Source: Neoceratodus forsteri (Eukaryota > Chordata > Ceratodontiformes > Ceratodontidae). Taken from it: a DNA stretch of 64,000 nucleotides. Below the pieces are notes generated by a model. The model had not been told where the DNA came from. It was given only the letters and a program-made list of their open reading frames with translations, and made no database searches. The first letter of the stretch is position 1. Each line of letters opens with the position of its first letter. The stretch covers positions 1,568,000,501 to 1,568,064,500 of the forward strand of contig CM057449.1 of the NCBI GenBank assembly GCA_016271365.2, written 5' to 3'. The translations under genes and the position numbers were made by a program. Of the stretch, positions 44,318-54,050 are shown piece by piece.

Positions 44318-45678
44318 TGGATATCATTGCTGCTCCTTTTTCCACTATTCATAAACTCCCTACCAGGCGACAGCCTTACTTGTGATGCTGTCCTGTACAC
44401 AGATGAGTTAGTGTTGTTCCACAGTGACAAGTCACTGACTAGTCGCTCTTCCACACTAACTTTAAACTACAGCACCACCCATGATTGGTTCCTTGAAAAT
44501 AGACTCCTGGTAAACTCAAACAAAACAAAGGCCATGCTTCTAGGGTCTAAACCTAAGATCTCCAAACTAATACTTCATCCGCCCTTAGCATGCTATCTCC
44601 ATGTGCGCCCCCCCCCCTTAAAAAATGTACCCTTCTTCAAATACTTGGGCATCACCCTTAATCCCACCTTGACTTTCACTGTATACATCAGTAACACCTT
44701 GCAGCTATCAATCAGAAAATGGCAGTGTATTTCTTACTAAAACACTATCTGACCAGGGAAGTCCAGCTTGCCATTGCACAGGGTAATTTCCTTCCCCTCA
44801 TGGATTATTGTGCCCTATTCCATACACAAACATCACCCCAACTTCTCACAAGGCTTACCACCACTTGTAATATCATCTGTAAATTTGCACTGATGGCACC
44901 CTACTCCACCTATCACTGTTCCCTATACCAGTCCCTGGGCTGCCCCCAGCTCGTCACAACTACTTCCTTGGCTGCATCATAGATAATGCCATCAGAGGTA
45001 GGGAACTGTCCCCCCTTTTCTCCCTGCTCAAACAAAAAACTATCCCCGCAACCTTCGAAACTCCTGCATCATACCATTGGAAGTTCCTCAGATATCCACC
45101 TGTCTGGGTAGCAAAGCCTTCACCTCAGTCGCCCCTAAACTGTGGAACAGTCTGCCTGCCTCTCTTCACTCTCTGAACTCCCACCTTGAATTTAAAACCC
45201 ACTATAAAGCTGCCTTAATGGCTGCCACCTCATGTACATGCCCCCCAGTGTGACCCCCCACCCCACTCTGGACATCCTTGTAACCTGAGGGTTCTTGAGT
45301 TTTTGGGTATCTCAGTCTAGCCACCATGACTGTGCCCTATGTCTGTTGCCCCTGAAAAGAAATGTACTGTACAATTATTCTGCTGTGTATTTTTATTACA
45401 CTTTACTGTATTCCTGTCGGTTTCACTCTTGATGTACTTTACTGAAAAAATACTTAATGTGGTTTACACTTCACTGTACATCCAACTCTGCTGCGATTTT
45501 TTCCTGTACTGTATATTGCACTTACACTTGTTTCTCTAGGGCTGTAATTGTACCTCTGTACCTGTTGCTTGTATTTCTAATTGTATATACCTGTGTGCCA
45601 TCTTCATGGCCCAGGTCATGACTGAAAAAGGTCTACTGGATCAGTGCGTCCACCCGGTAAACACATACATACATGTAT
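44318..45678 (+). mobile_element. LINE-B: L2-like LINE, 5'-truncated
   Basis: It begins just after reverse transcriptase motif B (LLLFPLFINSLPGDSLTCDA) and runs through the C-terminal domain into non-coding 3' sequence. The end is an acatacatacatg stretch at about 45,665. It lies between the two halves of the inverted repeat pair. Confidence 0.7.
44327..45230 (+). pseudogene. LINE-B reverse transcriptase end and C-terminal domain
   Basis: VLYTDELVLF near 44,396 corresponds to motif C with YTDE in place of YADD. It is followed by HDWFLENRLLVNSNKTKAML, FFKYLGITLNPTLTF and, in the next frame, LPLMDYCALFHTQTSPQLL, APYSTYHCSLYQSLGCPQLV. A final stretch near 45,140 (KLWNSLPASL in a third frame) is the usual LINE C-terminus. 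Both catalytic aspartates are affected or shifted, and at least two frame changes are needed. Confidence 0.8.
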
Positions 45679-45689
45679 ACAATATGAAA

Positions 45690-47148
45690 GGCAAACATTT
45701 GCACTTCCAAAGCTGTGTTGGATGAATGTTCCACAATGCAGCCCGTGGTCGACAGTGGGACTGGTCCAACAAAGAGCACAGCACACAGCCCCATATTGCT
45801 CAACATTCCCTCATTATGAAGGACATCCCTCATTATTTCCCATAAAAGTACTCCATCCTACATCTGCCCCACATGGAAAGGTGCTGCCCATACAGAGAGT
45901 AGGCGCTGTCAGTGCAGACATGTAAACTGTTCTAAAATTTAATAAAATGTTAATTTGCCAAAGCAAAGCTAAACTGTGTAAAACATAGTGTAGGTGCACT
46001 GTGTAGCAAACTAGGTGGCTTCTCAGGGAACACTCATGGATGGAACACTGCAGACACCAGTTTTAATTAAATGCAACCTAGTTTAGTTTCAGCAACAAAC
46101 AAAAAAAATCAAAGAGCCTCAATTCAGCTTTACAAAATGGTTCTTGCAGTCCAGACTCTGGCGTTTTGAAAAACAAAAAGAAACCATTTTGATATCTCTG
46201 CAATTACCCTCCTCCTTCATTAGGCTCAGATATGCTTGTTAACACTCCCCTTCCCCCTAAGGGGCAGCCAGCATTTAGACCAAGCAGAACACGAAGGTCT
46301 TAAAGGGGACAACTTTCAAGCAAGAGGGGCTTGGTTCAAATCCCCTCCTAGCCCCTGCCAAAACCTGTGATGCTGCAGTCCTATGATGGGGTTGATGGGT
46401 GTAGCAAGCATAATGGACATATACTCCATCACTATAGTGCTAGGTAGAAGGTCATTACCAGCTTGTTTCTGCTTTTCTGTCTCCCTTCCTACTTCTGCTC
46501 CATACTCAGTGCACTGTTAAAAGGTGTTTTTTGCACACCTTATATTGCCCATACTGGATCCACGACAGGAGTACGACAAAAATTTTGTTGAACACCCCGT
46601 CAGAGCAGCCCCCCAACCCCCCAATCCCCCGCACCCCTCCCACTTAAGGATTCTCAACCCAGTCAGAGCTGATTGGGGCTGGTGATTCCGACAGACAGCG
46701 CCTGGTTCCAGCAGGTCTCCTACTGCTGCTAGGCACTGTAGTCGCTGTGGGGGACCTCGCTGGTGAAATGTCGCTGTCGGGGGGGGGTAACCAGCCCAGG
46801 ATCACAGGTACTTTGCTCTTCCAAACCTATTGCCATTATGTGACTGCACATTGTACTTTATGCATGACCCTGCCCCTTGTTTGCCCATGCTGACATGTGT
46901 CTTTGCACCAGAATGCAATCTGTGCAATTACATGCCTTCTATAACTAAGTCCTGGTGGGCACGAAGCCACTCATAACGAGCTACAGTATGCACTGCACAG
47001 ACACACTTTGCACTGTTCAAAATGTTCCATTATGCTGCCCCATGTCTTCTATAATTAATCAAATAATAGTGTTTTTTTTTTACTTATTGTCAGAACTTAC
47101 ATCTGCAGCTATTCTTTGTAGGGGTTTTACAAATAAGCTAAAAAGTTT
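45690..47148. other. Unassigned sequence
   Basis: It holds a box-B-like ggttcaaatcccc at 46,333 without a convincing box A, and a GC-rich stretch at 46,580-46,800 with runs of C and G. No gene was recognised. Confidence 0.35.
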
Positions 47149-47583
47149 CTGTTGCACTGTCCTGAATATTCAAGTTTTTACTCTGAGATACACGTGTATC
47201 TCATGATACACTTTTCTACACGTATTGTATGAAGAACACAAGCGATGTGGTCATAATGATACAACATAAATTTGTTTTCAGCATTCAGCCCTGGGCTCCT
47301 TTGAGTTCCAGTATGGACTGTCTCAATTCTCACTGTGCATTGCCGTGTGTTAGTCTTGCATATCGATGTGCAGTAATTATTCTTGGAACTCATTTCCTTT
47401 ACTTGCTGTGCTATGCCATACAGCAATGATTTTACAAGGTTCATGCTGTGCTGGTTTTATGACCTCATTTTACTGCCAGCAGAATTACAAAGACAGTTTC
47501 TATAAACAGTATCTCAAGTTTGTTGTATAATACTAAAAATTCACCTTTCCCCTTAACTCAAAAATTGTTTCAAGTATGTCATA
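47149..47583 (-). repeat. Unrecognised ~450 bp repeat, copy 2 (inverted pair)
   Basis: The inverted partner of 43,482-43,940. The two copies differ by many substitutions and small indels, so they are old or were divergent family members when they arrived. Confidence 0.8.
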
Positions 47584-48435
47584 GATTTCATTTGGTGCCA
47601 GCCAGAGGAGGAGGACTGAACATCTCAGAAGACCCTCTCCTCCTCCGGAGATGGGTTGACAGTCATGATTTGGCACAGTACTGCTACTTGAGAGACCACA
47701 GGTAGCACTGTGCTCAGAGAGACTTACTGGGTGGGGGGGAGTGATGCTCTCCATGTTTGAATGTGAGCTTGCATACCAACCTGAAGCCTGAGACCAAAGG
47801 GAGAAAACCAGCCATGAAAATCCTGGATAGAGTGACAATGAGTGGTCCAACACCTTACAGGCCTCGCACCAGCAACAGGGATCTGTTCTCCAACAGGTAA
47901 GAGGGGGTCTGCCAGCCCTGCCTGAGGAGGAAGCCATGGCGGAAGAATGGAGGTCAGGCTAAGTGCTTGGGATGCTGGGTCATGGGGCTGGGAGGGTCAG
48001 GCCAAGATAATAAGGCATGTGCCAGAGAAGCATAAACAAATTAACAAACAAAAAATAGTATGTCAGCCATTCTTTGCTTACACTGGAGATTTTTGTTTGT
48101 TTGTTTTGCAAAAGCAACAGATTTTGTTAGGATAAGAAGAAACCCAACAACTGTAGAAGAGTTTAAGTGCTCAAAGGTTTCTTTGTCAAACTGGATATAT
48201 CAAAAGTGTACAGACTGTCCAGCAGCTTGATAAAAAGGTACCATATGGACAAAGCATGTTTTATGTAGTTTGTCTGGCTAACAGCACTACTCTAAGCAAT
48301 GGTTCCCATATCCTTCTGTCTTATACTCTGTGCTTAACTATGACATATTGTATTGTCTGTCTGCCGTGCTTAGTGTAGGACCTGTCATTTATGAGCACAA
48401 GTACTGTAATATTAGGAACAACTTACAAAACAAAA
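47584..48435. other. Unassigned sequence
   Basis: No recognised protein, RNA gene or repeat. Confidence 0.4.
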
Positions 48436-48439
48436 AAAG

Positions 48440-48948
48440 ATATTAACCTGCTGGAAAGGGTCCAGAAGAGGGCTACAAAGATGAAAGTGGGTCAGCAGGG
48501 TAAGACAAATGAGGAGAGGTTGAGGGCACTGAACATGTACTCCCTGGAGGACAGGAGAGAGAGAGGGGACATGATTGGGACCTTCAAGTACTTGAAAGGG
48601 ATAAATAAGTTGGATAAGGAGGGTCTCTTTAAACTGAGTGACAACCATAACACAAGAGGGCACAGTCTTATGCTGGAGGGGGTAGGTTTAGGGGGGTGGT
48701 CAGGAAACATTTCTTCACAGAGAGGGTGGCAGACACTTGGAATGCACTGCTGGAAGAGGTGGTCTTGTTGAAGACAGTGGGCAGCTTCAAGAGAGGCTGA
48801 GATAGGCATAGGGGAAGGTAAAGATCATGGGTAGGGAGGATGGGAGGAGTGGGGGGGCAGGGACAGTAGCTCAAGCCGTGGACCCTGCAATATGAGTAGA
48901 CTAGATAGACCAAATGGCCTTCTTCTGCTGTTGGCTTCTTCATATGTA
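48440..48948 (+). mobile_element. CR1-D: CR1 LINE C-terminal/3' fragment
   Basis: Coding: [71 protein letters not shown], then shifted into FFTERVADTWNALLEEVV-like sequence. The 3' end has agatagaccaaatggccttc followed by ttcttcatatgt, a variant of the CR1 tail. The frame breaks near 48,690. Confidence 0.8.
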
Positions 48949-49253
48949 AGCTATAGATGAGTGGCTGTCTCCCCATGGGTTCATTTTGTAAGGGTATTCA
49001 CGATTGGTCTTTTAAAACTATTTCAGAAAGGCATTTCATTTTAACATGCAATGCTCAGATCACACTCCTTTTCTTTTTGTACTAGTAAAGATTTACAAGG
49101 AGTATTCAGGCCACTCTGCTACTGATTGATCTTGATTACAGCATCGCTATGCAGGCAATATGAAGAGCACTATAAGCTCTCAGACATGGAACTGCAAGGT
49201 GCTAACATGTGACTAGATTGTAAAGATGTTTAAAAGATTCCTTGGGAAAATGC

Positions 49254-49475
49254 ATGGGCAGCGTGGTCCAGTGCTTAGAGCACAGAGGTGAGACAGGAGA
49301 TCCTAGGTTAGAATCCCACCATGGTTTTGGCTCATTGTGTGACCCTGGGGAAGTCATTTGGCCTCCTGGAGCTTCAGTTTTCCAAGCTGTAACACTAGGG
49401 AGAAGCAGAATCCTATTGGAAAGGAGATGCTGCATCTCAGTTTCACCATCCGTGATCAGTAAAATGTAAATATCA
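49254..49475 (+). mobile_element. CORE-SINE (MIR-like)
   Basis: The head is tRNA-like: gcgtggtccagtgcttagag (box A) and ggttagaatcccacc (box B). The next part matches the MIR core: tgtgaccctggggaagtcat, then gcctcctggagcttcagttt. A second ctcagtttcaccatccgt, then aaaatg, follows about 60 bases later where MIR has one such stretch, so this copy carries an insertion or internal duplication. The MIR match is from memory of the family. Confidence 0.7.
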
Positions 49476-49479
49476 TGCA

Positions 49480-50521
49480 GACATCGGCAGGGTAAAACTG
49501 CAAGGAGAGACCTTAATGGAATCCAGAAGGCTTTCATCTGCAGAGCTAGAAGAGGCATCAAAGCTGATTTTTTGCTGCTATGGTTTACTAAAGATGCTGA
49601 GCTACAACTAATTTATTAGTGTGACCCAGATAAGAAACAGGTGAAGAAATATCTTGCAAGTTTCATTTCAGAGTCAGCTTTCATTTTTTGGGGGTAAATG
49701 ACAGGATCGAGGCACTGGCCAAATCCATCTGGAAATGCAGTTAACACTGTGGACCTTATAGGGAAGTATTTGTTTCTTCAGGTTGCATTTTAAGCTTCTG
49801 CTGGAGAGTTACATTTCTGTTATTATCCAAATAATTTCAATAGGTTGTAAATTAAAGCCCACCTCAATAAAGTCACTGTTTTAAGCTGTTACAAGTTTGC
49901 AAAAATGACATTGAAAACTTGCTGGAAAATGGGCAACAATGCAAATCACATACTTCCACAAACAATGATTACTTTTTTTTTGTTTTGCAGATAATTTCTG
50001 AAAACTTGATTGTCACAGCAACATCTATAGCTTTGCTTTTTGAATTAGGTTAAATAATTAACCTGCCAACAGAATGAAACACTCATTTAAGTGCAGTGCA
50101 TACATTACAAATACACTTGAACATTTAATTAAGGTACCTTAACATAGACATTTACATGTATATTAGTTATAGCATTAGAGTAAAATTATTTCTCAGTACT
50201 TGTACTATTAATGTTGAAGAACCTGAGTTACCTGCTGCAAGCTAACTTGAGTGAAGTAGACCCTTCTTGGAGCTGTCACAGTGTAATAACTGGATGGTTT
50301 GCTATAACATGGATGGATAACAAGCACTCTGCATGGATTAGTAAGCAAGAGGTCTCACTATAAATACTATATCCCCTATTCCTCCTAATCCCAGGAGAGA
50401 AGAATTACGCCCTCACACACACATATCTGTACCTTTTATGGCAGCAGTTATTTAGCACTGAGCTCTGGAACTTTGACCATCTTTGTTAAGAGCTGCCTGT
50501 CACTCTGTGTCAAGCTGTTCA

Positions 50522-50553
<32 letters not shown>

Positions 50554-51040
50554 GTGGGGGGGGACTGTGCTTGTCTTCATGTCTAGTCTGCATACTTTTT
50601 TTCATTTTAGTGGTGGTACTACAAAATAATTTTTCAAAGAAAGTTGCCTATTTTGCTCTTATTGCAACTGCTGCTAAACATATAATGTGATCCGTTTACT
50701 TGGGTGACCAACCAGCACTGATGCCCAACTGTGCACCCTGTTTGGGCAGGTTATGCATGACAGATCTGAAAATGGCAACATTGATGTATCAACAGGACTC
50801 CAATTAGCTTACTGCTTCAGTAATTGTTATTCACTGATGTGCTACAGCACTTTGAGGAGGTATTTATTTGCAGTGATGCAGCAGTTAAGTGTGCTCTATA
50901 TAGCAAAAACAAAAAGAATGAAATGGCATGTTTATGAGAAATATAATTTTGCAGTTCAGGTATGGATTCAGAAAAGTGAATTGATTTTCAGAATCAAATT
51001 CTAATTCATTAATAACTGTGCAGGTTTTAAGGTGGTTATA
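49480..51040. other. Unassigned sequence with a (GT)n run
   Basis: AT-rich and unstructured apart from the GT dinucleotide run at 50,522-50,549 followed by a G run. Confidence 0.4.
50522..50549. repeat. (GT)n microsatellite
   Basis: A run of about 14 GT units with one interruption. Confidence 0.9.
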
Positions 51041-51044
51041 TAAG

Positions 51045-51184
51045 GGATAACATGACAGGATATAAAGTGATTTGGTAACTGAATGCCTTGGATGGGTTGT
51101 GAGGCACGAGGCACAGCCAAGTGCCTTCACCCAATGAGGAAGTGCAATTATTTCAGCACATTACACACACTGGTGTATTGCTCC
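51045..51184. mobile_element. Palindromic MITE, family P copy 3 (decayed)
   Basis: The loop reads gaggcacgaggcacagccaa, then gtgcct, close to the loop of copy 1. The right end, reversed, is ggagcaatacaccagtgtgt, like the left ends of the copies at 9,116 and 13,487. The left arm has decayed and pairs only in parts. Confidence 0.45.
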
Positions 51185-51269
51185 ATTTATAATACTGAAT
51201 GCAATTATGTAGATAAGTACATAATCAGGCCCCAGTGCTGCTTTCCTTAATTTGCTCTCTTATCTCTAG

Positions 51270-51412
51270 TGTCATTGTAACTAAGTGGTAGCACTTTTGG
51301 TTCTGAGTCAGAAATTTGGAATCCTAAGTGCCACAGCAGGGATTTGGGCTCATACTCAATGTTGGTACTGATGTGTAGTACAAGGAGGTGTTGCCCTGTT
51401 GGAGATAGGCAG
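51270..51412 (+). mobile_element. Truncated copy of the 31.5 kb SINE
   Basis: A degenerate tRNA-like head (aactaagtggtagcac) is followed by ccacagcagggatttgggct and gtgtagtacaaggaggtgtt. These line up with the first third of the SINE at 31,509-31,966 in sense orientation. The rest of the body and the tail are missing. Confidence 0.5.
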
Positions 51413-51848
51413 TCATGACCAAACCTACAAAGTTCCAAATGCAGAAATCAAAGTTGCAAAAGTTGCAAAAAAAGTGGATGTAAAGTCTGTACGCACAGAG
51501 ATTACACTCACAAAACACTCAATGTTTTGTACGTACTTTGTGCTTCCTCCATGGTGCTGCCTCTCCAGCAGCTGATGAATATACACAGTTTTCAGCACTT
51601 AAAGGACCAGAGTATGAATACAAGAATCTTGTACTACTACATATAGAAGGAATGAAGAGACTGGGGAACCAGTTTAAAAAAAAAAAAAAGCAGCTAATGG
51701 TTTCTATACAAATGGAGCCAGCAAAATAGGTTCACTGAGGCCCAGCCATTTCTGGGCCTACGATGTAAATCTAAAAGTCTTACTTTCTGGAAAAGCGGTA
51801 AACAGATGGGCATCCATGGGTTCACTGGTTCATCTGACAACTTGTGAA

Positions 51849-52620
51849 GGAATGCTTAGACAATGTAGTCCAAATCTTTGGTACTGTAGGATAATGGTTG
51901 ATGAAGGTACTGAGTAGGATTACACTGCTGAGTAGGATTTAGTACAGTTATTGTGGAGTGGACAAAAGTGTGTGCAATGATATTTTGGCATACATGCTCT
52001 CTGTCCCTGCTAAAGGGACTGGGACCCTTATGGGGGGCCATAAAGACACAGGAGCTTTCTTAAAGGAGGTTCCATACTTAGAGATGCAGCAGGGAAAAAG
52101 TCCCATTTAAACACAGGCACTTTAGTGAAGAAGGCCCTGAGAGGAAAAACAAAGTGATGCTGGAGGAGGAAGGGAGAATGGCCGAGCAACAAATGGAGCA
52201 TCCAAAGGACACTTAGACATGAGCAGGCTAAGTACTGCTTTGGTGGAGGGGGAGGATAAATTATCCATTGCCTCACCAAACCACAGGAGAAAGCATTTAG
52301 ATTCACTGTGAGTTATGAAGGGCAGGAATGCTTAGGCAATGTAGTGCAATGTTACTGGAGTGATTGGTAGGATGAATGACTGATGACAGTACTGAGTAGG
52401 ACTGCAATGTTGAGTTGGATTTTAATGCAGTAGTTACATTATGCTCAAATGTTTGTGCAGTAAGACTTAGGTGTATGCTCTCTCTGTCCCTGCAACAGGG
52501 ACTACCACCCTTTTGGGGTGCCATGTATATACAGGAACCCTCATGGGGAGGGATTCCACTTGTAGAAGTGTTGCAGGGAAATCCCCTTAGACCAAAGGTA
52601 CCTTAGGGACAAAGACCCCA
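51849..52620 (+). repeat. Two-copy duplication, 476 bp apart
   Basis: Copy 1 (51,849-52,150) and copy 2 (52,325-52,620) share ggaatgcttag.caatgtagt, gtactgagtagga, atgctctct.tgtccctgc and gcagggaaa in the same order. A short stretch of the intervening part (52,180-52,240) recurs at 55,183-55,240. Confidence 0.75.
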
Positions 52621-53039
52621 TAAGTACAATTTATAGAATATGCAAAGTTCTTACTTCCCAAGGAGTAAGAGATGTAGCCACAGATATGCCACTGACAAGC
52701 AGGCCACCATTCAACTCCAGCTCATGATAGAATTATTAACTAATTCATTAATATTATTACCTTCAATATGGAGGAGACCCCTCCCCCTCCACCATGGAGG
52801 AATATCTGGGAACCAAAGGCACAAGTTGCCATCCCTACAGGCTTTGGAATATTTTAATTACAGTCTAAATAAGTCAGCTGTATGACATGAGGTGCTGTTG
52901 CAGATTAGAAGCACATCAAGGCTAGCACACTCTACCTACCACTTGAATGAGAAGACTTGGATCAAAGCTGTCAGCCTGCAGAGAATACAATCATGAGGAG
53001 GAGGAGAATGATAAATAGTGTGCAGCAGGCATTGACCAC

Positions 53040-53240
53040 ATAATTTGATTGTTTGCATCCATCCTACCTGTACCAGCTTGTTTGTATCTATGTCTTAATT
53101 TACTGTTATACCTATGTGTTGTACTGCTATACTGTGTATTTTGGTTTGTCTTACTGTGACAAGGTACCTTTGTAAATGAGCCTATGGCTCAAAGGTTTTC
53201 CAAACTGCTGTTTAAATAAAATAAAAATAAATAAAAATTT
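53040..53240 (+). mobile_element. LINE-A-type 3' end fragment
   Basis: It ends in the same terminal stem-loop and (aaataaat)-type tail as LINE-A and its nested copy. Only about 200 bases remain, with no coding part. Confidence 0.65.
53166..53196 (+). other. LINE 3'-terminal stem-loop (copy 3)
   Basis: ACCTTT/AAAGGT and GAGCC/GGCTC stems around a tat loop. The inner stem differs in sequence from that at 26,650 (GAGC ttgc GCTC) but still pairs, as expected of a selected fold. Confidence 0.65.
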
Positions 53241-53254
53241 GAAGCAGTCACTGA

Positions 53255-54050
53255 AAGCATCGAGATGGCCCAAAGAGTGACCGTCAAAAGGTGGCCATGA
53301 AGGGTGGGCCACTGAGGAAGCAGGAGAGACAGACAGAAGAACAGCCATCAGAAGGCATACCAGGAGATGTGATGTCAGACAGAGGTGACCCTAAAGTGTA
53401 GGCCACCTGAAATGGTGAGTAATCCTGCAGAATGGCAGTACAAAGGCAGCCTCATAGAGTCAGCCACCCAGGGAGCTGATGAGAGCCAAAAGAGGGTTCA
53501 TCAAAAGGCAGCCCCAGTGAAATGCTGCCATACAGATACAGCTCCAAAGTGTGGACTACCCACAGGGGGTGAGATGACCAGTAGAACAGTCACCCAAAGC
53601 TGGTCCCATAGAGTGGGACACCAAGGCAGTAGCTGTGATGGCCTACAGAATGGCCATTAGAAGGCAGCCCTGAGATGTGGGCTGTGAAATACCATCCTTT
53701 AGATTGGTTTGCTGAGGGAGCAGGTATGATTACCCTCAGAATGGCAGTCAGAGGCAGCCCCATAGAGTTTACCAGCAAGGGGGGAGGAGGAAGAGGTAAG
53801 TTGACCTGCAGAATGATTGCTGGAAGACAACACCTTTAGAGTGTGCTGCCATGGAATCATTTGAGATGGCCTAGAAGAGGAGGTAAGATGGTCTTCTGAA
53901 TGGCTCTCCAAACGCAGACTCATAGAGTGGGTCATCAGGGTGATGAGATGGTCTTCAGAATGACTACCAAATCCCAGCCCCATAGAGTGGGCCACCAAGG
54001 GAGCAGGTCAGATGGCTCACAGAATGGCCATCCAGGAATGCGTTACAGTA
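53255..54050 (+). repeat. Degenerate ~66 bp minisatellite (~12 units)
   Basis: Units read approximately cagaatggc(c)a.c..aaggcag, ccccatagagtgggccacca, gggagcaggt.agatggcc. Clear units start near 53,430, 53,590, 53,735, 53,895 and 53,955. Because 66 is a multiple of three, frames across it show a 22-residue period, but all are broken by stops. Confidence 0.75.

Noticed and set aside
46310..46375. tRNA-like stretch with ggttcaaatcccc
   Set aside because: Only box B is convincing; no cloverleaf can be drawn.
53699..53998. 99-codon minus-strand frame in the minisatellite
   Set aside because: Open frames are expected when a repeat unit is a multiple of three. The unit is degenerate and neighbouring units have stops in the same frame.
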